From positions 310,001 to 374,000 of the forward strand of contig NZ_LN909064.1 of NCBI RefSeq assembly GCF_001486505.1: a DNA stretch of 64,000 bases, read 5' to 3'. A program made the translations under genes and the position numbers. The stretch comes from Paenibacillus rubinfantis. GTDB lineage: Bacteria; Bacillota; Bacilli; Paenibacillales; Paenibacillaceae. Positions 9,601 through 16,238 of the stretch are shown in pieces; within the stretch, counting starts at the first letter, position 1, and every line of letters begins with the position of its first letter. Under the pieces are notes generated by a model. It was given only the letters and a program-made list of their open reading frames with translations, was not told the DNA's origin and did no database searches.

Positions 9601-10079
9601 TTCCGTTGAACCGGGCCAATACCGTCTACGGTACGCCGTTGGATTCGAACACGACCTACCATGTATTTGTGTTGACGGTGGCGACTCCCCAATCGGGCTT
9701 GCCAAACGTCTTGTCCGGTCCATCGGGTCAAGTGAAGTTAGAAGTGGACCCAAGCACCGTTCCTGTACCTGCAGCAAGCATTGTTAGTGCTACAGCAAAC
9801 GGAACTAATATCGATGTAAACTTCAACAAAGCTAATGAAGATCAAAACATCGACAAATATCTTGTTATCGCCGTACCGAGTTCGGGTACTCCAGCGATTT
9901 CCGATACAGGAGTAACTGTAGCGAAACAAGGGCCATATTCGGTTTCTGTAAATTTGGATCACCAAGGAAATCCTCTTGATTTCCAAAGTAATACCTATAA
10001 TATTTACGTTATTTCGCTTCCGGATAAGAGCAAATCGACGAACTTTAACATCACCGGGCCCACTCCGGTTGCACCGTAA
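6660..10079 (+). CDS. secreted stalk-domain protein with FN3-like Asp-loop repeats
   Basis: The product has a signal peptide (MKKLWASLLAAFLIIPIF, cleavage near AQA). An N-terminal copper-amine-oxidase-type stalk domain of about 115 residues follows, with VMLPLRAIFEALDATV and RTMVPVRFVSEALGQQVGWN. After a Gly/Ser linker come six tandem modules of about 125 residues, then two divergent ones. Each canonical module opens with a D-x-x-D-x-x-DGRDL loop followed by an (S/T)F(S/T/N)(K/R) strand and ends in YRVFVLSV-like strands, suggesting an FN3-type sandwich. The loop resembles a calcium site (inference). No LPXTG, SLH or membrane anchor is visible. The start is TTG 6660, since GGGGAGG (6644-6650) lies 9 bp before it; the ATGs at 6636 and 6651 have no or touching Shine-Dalgarno. 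It is probably an extracellular or cell-surface adhesin-like protein. Confidence 0.75.
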   Translation: MKKLWASLLAAFLIIPIFQQTTAQAATPISIYIDGSRLTTDQAPVVISGRVMLPLRAIFEALDATVNYNQTLQTVTAQKDSTTIVLKLKSRSATINNEAVLLDVPAQSIKGRTMVPVRFVSEALGQQVGWNNTTKIVTISSGTGSGGTGGGSSDPSPVAYVSARDVGNNGDGRDLEISFSKSSNESRVEQYRVMLVKATNASAFNLTAALKVGSANYTSLSPSGTDPVVNLSASARDVDGSAIRENQSYVAYVLVIGKGNSANSLSNPSPSFTLSNGAAVAAPTNVKVSDVSDYGDGRDLNVTFTRASNESNIANYRVFVVKTKDAGSFTLSTANNVPSSYSTVVSKSGSGSTLTGQLTSTTRDTSGDLIKNSVSYTVFVQSVSNNSGYANKLSTASSAITLATGSVIAPVITKVEDWNDYGDGRDLRVSFNRISDETRIGSYRIFVVKASDYANFSLSKANAVSQTNYTQVNKTGSNITSYALSSSARDVNGATIRNDVSYRVFVMAVGTGNYAGTNTLSAASGAITLTRGNMVDIVSNVTVEDVNDNNDGRDLRVSFTRASNETYISSYRIMVVKTSDAGNFTLAKANNVGSANYTTVNKNGYTLSTVLSSGARDVDGATIRNGISYRVFVLSVAANGYNLSNALSYYSSPITLSYNAVGTVSNLTAADVSDYGDGRDLYVSFNRAADETNISHYRVMVVKSANAGSFNLTKANAVPSDRYTYISKGNYTLTGVLAAGAKDVDGAAIKNGVSYRVFVLSAGHSGTNALSLASNVITLSGSAVGAASNVTANDVNDYGDGRDLRVSFTRASNETYISQYRVFVVKASKYNSFDLNAANASNFFTALNKNGATLTVDLTGAKDTDGEFIRNGVAYRVYVLSVAVSGGGSNALSVVSNEVTLNNSAALERLKVSANVTGGRFSYSDIVVSFNKQPNENHVQEYRIMVVPAANVSSFSLEYANTVTLDSNFTTVTPNGQNIQVPLNRANTVYGTPLDSNTTYHVFVLTVATPQSGLPNVLSGPSGQVKLEVDPSTVPVPAASIVSATANGTNIDVNFNKANEDQNIDKYLVIAVPSSGTPAISDTGVTVAKQGPYSVSVNLDHQGNPLDFQSNTYNIYVISLPDKSKSTNFNITGPTPVAP
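7130..10070 (+). repeat. tandem coding repeats of about 375 bp
   Basis: DGRDL-type loops recur near 7170, 7545, 7925, 8310, 8685 and 9056, giving a period of roughly 370-387 bp. Modules starting near 9380 and 9766 keep the fold pattern but lose the DGRDL loop. Amino-acid identity is high among the six central modules while the codons differ, which suggests an old duplication. Confidence 0.85.
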
Positions 10080-10107
10080 GCTAGAAGCAAAATAAGAAAT
10101 ACCTGCG

Positions 10108-10143
10108 AAGAGCGGTACGCCCCAAGGCGCCGCTCTTTTTTCG
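10108..10143 (+). terminator. rho-independent terminator after the repeat-protein gene
   Basis: AAGAGCGG (10108-10115) pairs with CCGCTCTT (10130-10137) and continues into a T-run. Confidence 0.85.
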
Positions 10144-10173
10144 CCTAATTCCCGCTGCACTTGGGGCACAAGA

Positions 10174-10203
10174 TTGACAATCTTTTCAAAATTTATGTAC
10201 CAT
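10174..10203 (+). promoter_or_regulatory. sigma-A-type promoter of the APH-like gene
   Basis: A perfect -35 TTGACA (10174-10179) and a -10 TACCAT (10198-10203) are separated by 18 bp, 34 bp before the start codon. Confidence 0.5.
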
Positions 10204-10236
10204 TAAGGTCAACTAAGGGAGCGGAAAGGAAACGGA

Positions 10237-11208
10237 ATGCGGAATTTGGATGAGGCAGTAAAGACGGATGGAACGCTGGACGATCAACGGATCTGGCGCC
10301 GGGAACCGATGTACCTGGGGATGAACGGGCGACGGGTGGAGCGGTTTTATACTGACCCCGAGCATAGCTATATCTTTAAACCGCTGACGAACGGCGAATC
10401 GGTGGACCGAGAGGCGTGGGTGAATCGGAACATGCTAACGCAGCTCCCCGAGATTTCGGTGCCTCAGCTGCTGGCAGCCTCGCCGGAGGGGAAAGGAACC
10501 GAGGGTTGGACAATCTTCGAGGACCTAGGAGCGCTGCGCCATGAGTACCGGCTAGAGTATGCGCAGGCCGCGGCTCGGCAGGTGGCCCGTTTGCACGCGG
10601 CCCCGGCGGAACATTGGCCGGGCCTGACAAGCCAGGGCCCCAAACCGGGCATTGAGGCGATCGCTGGCGATGTGCTGCGGCGGCGGGAAGAGGCACGGGC
10701 AATTCTTGATGGGCATGGCCTTCCGGTACAATGGCTCGACACAGAGAATGTTGACGCCGTAAGGGATGGACACGGCTTTCGCGTTAACCATCAGGTGCTG
10801 TCCCATGGCGATTTGCATCTGGGCAACTATGCCGTGACGGAGGCGGGGCGCGTGATTCTGCTCGATTGGGAGCATGCGCATCGAAACCTCCCTTATTGGG
10901 ATCTGTACCATCTGATCGACATGTCGCATCCGCGGTTTCCTAAGAGGATGCCGGCGGAGGATCGGTTGAAGCTGCTCGACACCTATTTGGAGGAAGCAGA
11001 CAAGCAAGGCACAGCCTGGACAAGGGATGAGCGGGTTCGGGAGTACGCTCGGTTTGCTGCGATCTTTTCCCTTTGGATGCTGCTGTTGATCGAGGGGGAT
11101 TTGCAGCGGGGAGGTGGCGTTTGGACGATCGAGGGGCTGCTGCGGCAACGGGAAGAGACGGCGGACAGTTTAGCCGGATGTCTTGAACTGCTGGAGAACC
11201 AGGGGTAG
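10237..11208 (+). CDS. aminoglycoside phosphotransferase-family (APH/choline kinase fold) protein
   Basis: This 323-residue protein has the APH kinase fold. The catalytic loop is LSHGDLHLGN (about residues 188-197) and the metal-binding loop VILLDWEHAH (about 205-214). Between them and the N-lobe are the FKPL lysine strand and IFEDLG hinge. Family members phosphorylate small molecules such as aminoglycosides, choline, homoserine, methylthioribose or spore-coat precursors; the substrate here is unknown and antibiotic resistance should not be assumed. AAAGGAAACGG precedes the ATG. The gene has its own sigma-A promoter. Downstream lies a 183-bp four-unit repeat, with no clear terminator, before a co-directional glycosyltransferase gene. 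Confidence 0.8.
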   Translation: MRNLDEAVKTDGTLDDQRIWRREPMYLGMNGRRVERFYTDPEHSYIFKPLTNGESVDREAWVNRNMLTQLPEISVPQLLAASPEGKGTEGWTIFEDLGALRHEYRLEYAQAAARQVARLHAAPAEHWPGLTSQGPKPGIEAIAGDVLRRREEARAILDGHGLPVQWLDTENVDAVRDGHGFRVNHQVLSHGDLHLGNYAVTEAGRVILLDWEHAHRNLPYWDLYHLIDMSHPRFPKRMPAEDRLKLLDTYLEEADKQGTAWTRDERVREYARFAAIFSLWMLLLIEGDLQRGGGVWTIEGLLRQREETADSLAGCLELLENQG

Positions 11209-11230
11209 CATATGAACACTACCGATCTGC

Positions 11231-11413
11231 TAACGGACTGTATTGACCTTATCGGTTCATTTTCCGAACATTTCCCGCAGTAACGGACCTGTAAGCCGCT
11301 ATTTGGGCTATAAAGGGGTGTTTCTACCGGGTTTGCCTGCAATAAGGTCTCTCAAGTCCGTTAAAACCTCATAGTCCCAGATTCGTAGCCATTAACGTCT
11401 CTCAGGTCCGTTA
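11231..11413. repeat. four-unit inverted repeat array A (TAACGGAC family)
   Basis: Four 23-bp units lie at 11231-11253 and 11281-11303 (forward) and 11341-11363 and 11391-11413 (reverse). Read in one direction all four begin TAACGGACY and the best ones end ACCTTATT. Spacers are 27 bp, 37 bp and 27 bp and have no common sequence. Array B at 50876-51059 has the same unit, order and spacing. It fills most of the gap between the APH-like and glycosyltransferase genes. Confidence 0.85.
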
Positions 11414-11480
11414 GCGGTTGACGAAGCAAGACATGACGTGGCAAGCCACACATTACTATATGAACTAGAGGCGGGATTAA

Positions 11481-12479
11481 ATGAAGAAAGTCGGTTTAGT
11501 CATGCGAAAAATCCAGTTTGCGGAAGCCCAGGGCCCCCGCGTTTTTGCGGAGCGGCTGCGCGCCGTCGGCCGGGAGCTTGGTGTAGATGTCGTCTTTATC
11601 TCCCCGGAGCGTCATGTCAGCGGACATGATTGGCTTCCCGGCTACGAGCACGAGAAAGGTGATCTGGTCAATTACGATATCGTGCTGGACCAAATTTATG
11701 CCCAGGACATCGAGCATGTCCTTTATACCGTATCCGGGTTTACTTTTCTAAAAATGTTTCTCCCCAAGAGTGTCCTATTCCCGCATAGCTTCCCGGACCC
11801 GGCGCTCACGGGATACGAAATGATGAAGCCGTTTTACGGAATTGTGGACAAAGCGATCGTACAGACGGAGTTTTTGCGGAAGCAAATGAACGACGTGTTC
11901 GGGGTGACGGACGTGGACGTGATTCCGATCGGATTTAATGAAACGCTGGCGGAGCGGCATTTTGACCCGGCGGCGATCGTGGATAACCGGGTATTGTGGA
12001 TCGGACGGGACGAGGAGAACCGGCGGCCGGATCTGGTGCTGGAGTATGCGCGGCAAAATCCGGACAAGGATGTCATCATGGTGTTCGGCGGGGAACGTTA
12101 CAAGGAAAGCATGAAAAAATACGACATCCCCGGAAACGTCACCTTGCGGTTCGCATTAAGCCAGGACGAGGTGTTTGCCCTGATGAACTCGGCCAAGGTG
12201 TATTGGAGCTGCTCTCGGTTCGATACCTTCGCCATGCCGCTGACCGAAGCGTTGGCGATGGGTAAAATCGTCGTCAAGCCGGAGCATCCCTGCTATGGTC
12301 ACATCAGCTCCCGCCACGCCTTTGCCGGCAATGAGAACAACTGGTTTGAACTCGTTAATATGGCTGCGGCCTTACCGCTGAAGTTTTCCCCCGGTAATCG
12401 GGAATACGCCTTCGAGAAATTTTCGGCGACGGTGATGAAGCAAGGGTATGAACGCTTCTTCGGGGAGTGGTTGAAATGA
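11481..12479 (+). CDS. glycosyltransferase, GT-B fold (GT4-like)
   Basis: This 332-residue protein has the two-domain GT-B pattern. The first half (MKKVGLVMRKIQF to VIPIGFN) is an acceptor-side Rossmann domain. The second contains RVLWIGRDEENRRPDLVLEYA, VIMVFGGE, and the late donor-binding segment YWSCSRFDTFAMPLTEALAMGK, which has the family's EALAMG signature. It likely moves a sugar from a nucleotide-sugar to an unknown acceptor at the cytoplasmic membrane face. There is no signal peptide or transmembrane segment. The start has AGGCGGGA upstream. Its stop codon overlaps the next start as ATGA, so it is translationally coupled to the GNAT gene. Confidence 0.8.
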   Translation: MKKVGLVMRKIQFAEAQGPRVFAERLRAVGRELGVDVVFISPERHVSGHDWLPGYEHEKGDLVNYDIVLDQIYAQDIEHVLYTVSGFTFLKMFLPKSVLFPHSFPDPALTGYEMMKPFYGIVDKAIVQTEFLRKQMNDVFGVTDVDVIPIGFNETLAERHFDPAAIVDNRVLWIGRDEENRRPDLVLEYARQNPDKDVIMVFGGERYKESMKKYDIPGNVTLRFALSQDEVFALMNSAKVYWSCSRFDTFAMPLTEALAMGKIVVKPEHPCYGHISSRHAFAGNENNWFELVNMAAALPLKFSPGNREYAFEKFSATVMKQGYERFFGEWLK

Positions 12480-13246
12480 ACGGGCTAACCGTGGGCTCGA
12501 AGTTGGCCGGCACCATTGAGCAACTGGCAGCGAGTGGCTGGCCGCCGCGTGAACTTGAATCGCTTGGCGCGTGGAAGCTGCGGGCGAACAGGGGAGTCAC
12601 AACTCGAGCGAACAGCGTGCTCGCAGCCGGGCCGTTTCCAGAGGGGGATTGGCTCGTTGAAGTAGAGCGGTTTTACCGGGAGCGGGGTCTGCCGCCGTGC
12701 TTTCACGTTAGTGAATCCTCCCCCAAAGAGCTGGACGGGCGGCTGGCCGCCGCGGGGTACGAAGTGTCGATGAATTGCCTGCTGTTAGCGGCCGACCTCC
12801 AGGTAGTGCTTCAGCAATCCGCTGCCTACAGAATCGGCGAAGCTGCAGTCAACTGGACCACGCAGCCGGAGGAGCCTTGGATGGAAGAATTCCTGCGGAT
12901 GGAGGGATTTCCGAAAGAACGGCGGGCGGGATATTTGGCGATTTTTACCGCAATGCCGGAACCCAAGACGTTTGCCGTCATAGCGGAGGCAGGGGAGCCG
13001 ATGGGGGTAGCCACAGGGGTGATCGAGAGGGGCTGGGCCGGCATCAGCAACGTGGTTGTCGACCCGCGCCACCGACGCAAGGGCGTGGCGGGTCGGTTGT
13101 TGCACGCGCTGGCATCATGGGCGGCCGCGCACGGGGCGGAAGGCATGTATCTGCAAGTGTTGGCGAATAATACGCCGGCGCTGGAGCTATACGGCAAGCT
13201 GGGGTTTCAGGCCGTTTCGGCCTATCATTACAGAGTTCGCAAGTAA
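12476..13246 (+). CDS. GNAT family N-acetyltransferase
   Basis: The 256-residue protein carries a C-terminal GNAT domain (about 120-256). The acetyl-CoA loop is visible in ISNVVVDPRHRRKGVAGRLL (the R-x-x-G-x-A/G motif) and the late strand in LQVLANNTPALELYGKLGF. The N-terminal 110 residues form a less conserved GNAT-like half, so it may be a tandem GNAT with one active unit. It probably acetylates an amine or sugar substrate that cannot be named. ATG 12476 overlaps the glycosyltransferase stop in an ATGA arrangement, with GGGGAG 8 bp upstream. A GTG at 12467 in frame is less likely because it would lie in that ribosome site. A strong terminator follows. Confidence 0.8.
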   Translation: MNGLTVGSKLAGTIEQLAASGWPPRELESLGAWKLRANRGVTTRANSVLAAGPFPEGDWLVEVERFYRERGLPPCFHVSESSPKELDGRLAAAGYEVSMNCLLLAADLQVVLQQSAAYRIGEAAVNWTTQPEEPWMEEFLRMEGFPKERRAGYLAIFTAMPEPKTFAVIAEAGEPMGVATGVIERGWAGISNVVVDPRHRRKGVAGRLLHALASWAAAHGAEGMYLQVLANNTPALELYGKLGFQAVSAYHYRVRK

Positions 13247-13259
13247 CAGGTAACAGGGA

Positions 13260-13285
13260 GGCGGCCCGATTGGGCCGCCTTTTTT
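13260..13285 (+). terminator. rho-independent terminator after the GNAT gene
   Basis: GGCGGCCC (13260-13267) and GGGCCGCC (13272-13279) form a perfect 8-bp stem with a GATT loop, followed by six T. Confidence 0.92.
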
Positions 13286-13401
13286 GCGTAGGAAGGAATT
13301 TCCTTGGGCTAGCGCGAAAATTACATTCTAGGGAATTAGTGGCTGGGTTTCTTACATAAACATGGAGTAGATCCATCGATCGAAGAAAGGATTTGGAGTA
13401 C

Positions 13402-13875
13402 ATGGCACAAACGTTGCTGTATCAATACGGGCCGAATTATCAGGAGCCGCCTAGGCCGGAACGGGATGAACGGAGGGAAATGATCTACCGGGATCCTACC
13501 CCGGTATATGTCGGTTTCTGGAGAAGGGTACTCGCTTGTTTTATCGATGCACTTCTTTTGACGGTGGTCGATTGGGTCCTTCCCCTCCCCGATTTTTCGC
13601 AAAGGCTGCTCGATCTGCTGTACTTCGTGATTCTTCCGGCCACGGCTTGGCAAGGCACGGTCGGGAAGCTGGCAGTGGGGGCCAAGATCGTGGATGCGAA
13701 TGGGGATCGAATCTCCGTGTTACGGTCGCTTTGCAGATATTTTGCCCAAATTTTATCCGCATTGGTCTTATTCATCGGGTACATCATGATCGCCTTTAGC
13801 GCGGAGAAACGCGGCCTGCATGACTGGATCTGCGATACGTTTGTCATTAATCGGAACTCGGAGCTATACCCATAA
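13402..13875 (+). CDS. RDD family membrane protein
   Basis: This 157-residue protein has the RDD pattern. After a Pro/Arg-rich 30-residue cytoplasmic tail comes VGFWRRVLACFIDALLL, which contains the family's Arg and Asp in the first helix. A second hydrophobic helix follows, then WQGTVGKLAVGAKIVDANG and RGLHDWICDTFVI, the typical C-terminal signature. Two or three transmembrane helices are predicted. The function of RDD proteins is mostly unknown; some are linked to ion transport. ATG 13402 is used, with AAAGGA and TTGGAG upstream. It is a single-gene unit between a terminator and the ydjC operon. Confidence 0.82.
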   Translation: MAQTLLYQYGPNYQEPPRPERDERREMIYRDPTPVYVGFWRRVLACFIDALLLTVVDWVLPLPDFSQRLLDLLYFVILPATAWQGTVGKLAVGAKIVDANGDRISVLRSLCRYFAQILSALVLFIGYIMIAFSAEKRGLHDWICDTFVINRNSELYP

Positions 13876-13911
13876 ACCGAAGAAACGGCTTTGGTTTGAA
13901 CTCACGAGTTA

Positions 13912-13925
13912 TGTAAGCGTTTTAA
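13912..13925 (+). promoter_or_regulatory. candidate CcpA (cre) site before the deacetylase-symporter operon
   Basis: TGTAAGCGTTTTAA matches the cre consensus TGWAANCGNTNWCA at all fixed positions except one (A for C at position 13). It lies 45 bp upstream of a sugar-related operon, where catabolite control would make sense. Confidence 0.45.
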
Positions 13926-13969
13926 TCAAAAGAATCTTTAACCATGAGCGGAAACGGAGGAGATGACGG

Positions 13970-14878
13970 ATGACACTGGCAGAGCGATTGGGGTATGAAA
14001 AGGACGCGAAATTGTTGATCGTCAATGCGGATGATTTCGGGATGTGTCATGCGGAAAATGCGGCGATTATCCAGCTGCTTCAGGAAGGGGCAGTGTCGTC
14101 GGCTACAGTGATGGTCCCTTGTGGCTGGGCCAAGGAGGCTGCGGCCTGGAGCGTTGCCAATCCCGAATATGACGTCGGGGTCCATTTGACGTTTACCAGC
14201 GAATGGAGCGGATATAAATGGGGGCCGGTCACCCGGGATGGAGACGTGCGGACGTTGGTCACGGAAGAGGGTTATTTTCCCGGGGACGTAACCCGCTTCG
14301 AATTGCAGGCCAGCCGGCCGCAGGTGCGCCTGGAAATGATCAATCAGGTGGAGACAGCGCTGGCGTTAGGTCTTGCGCCTACGCACCTTGACAACCACAT
14401 GGGCAGCTTGTACGGCTTGTCCACCGGCAACCATTTCCTCGACGTAACATTTGAAATTTGTGCGGACTATGGCTTGCCGTTTCGCTTGCCGCGTTCGTTG
14501 CCTCAGATAGGCAAATTGCCGCCGGAGGCGGCTACTCTAGTCCGACAGGTCACCGAACTGGCTGACCGGATGGGCGTCATTCTCCTCGATGATCTCATCG
14601 GGCTGCCTTTTGGCAAGCAGCCGGGCGAAACGTACGAAAGCTACAAGCGGGAGATGATTGACGTCCTCCGGGCGCTGCGTCCCGGCGTTTCCGAAATGAT
14701 CATCCACCCTGCGCTCGCGACGGAAGAGCTGAAAGCGATCCATCCGGAGTGGGAAAAAAGGCATTGGGATTATCAGCTCTTCCGCGATCCGGAGATTAAG
14801 GCGGTCCTGGCGGCGGAAGGCATCGAGATGATCCGCTGGAAGGACCTGCAGCAGTTGCAGCAGCAACAACGGTCTTAA
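13970..14878 (+). CDS. YdjC/ChbG family carbohydrate deacetylase
   Basis: The 302-residue protein belongs to the YdjC family, metal-dependent deacetylases that act on chitooligosaccharides or related acetylated disaccharides. The metal-site motifs are LIVNADDFGM (about 15-24, with the Asp pair), GVHLTFTSEW (about 70) and THLDNHMG (about 135). A conserved C-terminal EMIIHPAL segment contains the late His. There is no signal peptide, so it acts on imported substrate. GGAGGAGATGACGG gives an excellent ribosome site. It is followed after about 40 bp by a GPH symporter, which probably brings in the acetylated saccharide. A candidate cre site lies upstream. Confidence 0.87.
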   Translation: MTLAERLGYEKDAKLLIVNADDFGMCHAENAAIIQLLQEGAVSSATVMVPCGWAKEAAAWSVANPEYDVGVHLTFTSEWSGYKWGPVTRDGDVRTLVTEEGYFPGDVTRFELQASRPQVRLEMINQVETALALGLAPTHLDNHMGSLYGLSTGNHFLDVTFEICADYGLPFRLPRSLPQIGKLPPEAATLVRQVTELADRMGVILLDDLIGLPFGKQPGETYESYKREMIDVLRALRPGVSEMIIHPALATEELKAIHPEWEKRHWDYQLFRDPEIKAVLAAEGIEMIRWKDLQQLQQQQRS

Positions 14879-14915
14879 CGAGTCGAACGGCTTTCAAATG
14901 AAGGGGGCAAGGCGG

Positions 14916-16238
14916 ATGAGGCGAACCGTAAATCCGGGAACCCGATCGGAGCTTCAAAAGGTGGCTTACAGTTCAGGCAATTTGGCGGTCAATTTGATGT
15001 CGCAGGCTTTTGCTACCTATCTTGTCTACTATTACGTTGACATCCTGGGGGTCCGGCCGGCCTGGATCAGCTTGGCGATGGTTTTTCACGGCGTGTTGAA
15101 TGCCGTGTTGAACCCGCTGTTTGGCCATCTGTCCGATCGGACCCGGTCACGGTTCGGCAGACGGCTCCCCTATATCGGGTTTGGCCTGGTCCCGTTGGCC
15201 GCGGCGTTTGCTCTGTTGTGGATACCGCCGGCGTCCGGGGACGGGGCTTTTCTCTATTTTATCGGAACCGTGATGCTGTACGATGGGTTGTTCGTGTTAG
15301 TGGTGCTGAACTACTCCGCTTTATTCCCGGAGATGTTCCAAAGCATGAAGGACCGCGCGTACGTATCGTCCTGGCGGCAGATGTTGGGGATCGTGGGCAT
15401 GATCGTTGGCGTAGCTATTCCGCCGCTGCTCTATGCGCAAATCGGTTGGGGGGCGATGGGGGGGATCTTTGCGGCGTTATCAGCCCTATTCCTAGCCTTC
15501 TCCCTCTGGGGAAGCTGGGAAAATCCCAACGTCCCCCGAACGACATTTCGTCTGACCGCAGCGGTTGGGCATACGTTAGGGAACCGAGCGTTTGTATTCT
15601 ACGTCACCGGCAGCTTCCTGGTGCAATTTACGTTTGCGCTGCTGCCGGCGGGGATTCCCTTTTATACCAAATATGTGTTGGGTCGTGAGGAGAGCTTTAA
15701 CACCTTGCTGTTAGGGGCGATCTTTCTGTCTGCGATTCCATGCGTTTTCCTATGGGGGCGAATGACGGCCAAGTATGGAGCCCGGCGTGGGGTACTAACG
15801 GCCGTTGTTTGTTATGCGGCGGCTTTGCTGCCGTTCGGCTGGATCACGCAGGAGGGAAGTGCGATCGCCACCGCCGCTGCCGTAGGCGTCGGGCTAGCCG
15901 GATTGCTGGTGTTGCTCGACGTCATGTTGTCCGAGGTGATCGACGAGGACGAGCGGCGTACCGGCGCACGCCGGGAAGGCATGTACTTCGGTATGAACGG
16001 ATTTATCGTCCGATGGGGGGTATCGCTGCAAGCCGCCTGTATGGGCCTGATTCTGGAGGTGAGCGGGTATGACGCCGGCCTAAACGAACAGCCGGCATCG
16101 GCCGCAATCGGCATCCGATGGATGCTTAGCGGGATACCGGCTGCGGCGCTGCTGCTGGCGTTGCTGTTTTTTTACTTCTACCCTTTGGGCAATAAGAGGT
16201 CTCCTTCGTCGGATCACGATTTTCGCAGCGGGGATTAA
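14916..16238 (+). CDS. GPH-family (glycoside/pentoside/hexuronide) cation symporter, MFS
   Basis: The 440-residue protein has about 12 transmembrane helices. The loop 2-3 signature NPLFGHLSDRTRSRFGRR (about residues 65-82) is that of GPH symporters such as MelB, LacS and XynB. It probably couples uptake of a di- or oligosaccharide to H+ or Na+. The neighbour upstream is a YdjC deacetylase, suggesting an acetylated glycoside as cargo (inference). ATG 14916 is chosen because AAGGGGG ends 8 bp upstream; the ATG at 14898 lies before that site. Its TAA and the TAA of the convergent LOV-EAL gene share the palindrome TTAA at 16235-16238, leaving no room for a terminator between them. Confidence 0.88.
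   Translation: MRRTVNPGTRSELQKVAYSSGNLAVNLMSQAFATYLVYYYVDILGVRPAWISLAMVFHGVLNAVLNPLFGHLSDRTRSRFGRRLPYIGFGLVPLAAAFALLWIPPASGDGAFLYFIGTVMLYDGLFVLVVLNYSALFPEMFQSMKDRAYVSSWRQMLGIVGMIVGVAIPPLLYAQIGWGAMGGIFAALSALFLAFSLWGSWENPNVPRTTFRLTAAVGHTLGNRAFVFYVTGSFLVQFTFALLPAGIPFYTKYVLGREESFNTLLLGAIFLSAIPCVFLWGRMTAKYGARRGVLTAVVCYAAALLPFGWITQEGSAIATAAAVGVGLAGLLVLLDVMLSEVIDEDERRTGARREGMYFGMNGFIVRWGVSLQAACMGLILEVSGYDAGLNEQPASAAIGIRWMLSGIPAAALLLALLFFYFYPLGNKRSPSSDHDFRSGD

Noticed and set aside
10237..11208. Aminoglycoside resistance gene
   Set aside because: Only the general kinase fold is visible; no specific resistance-enzyme features and no mobile context.
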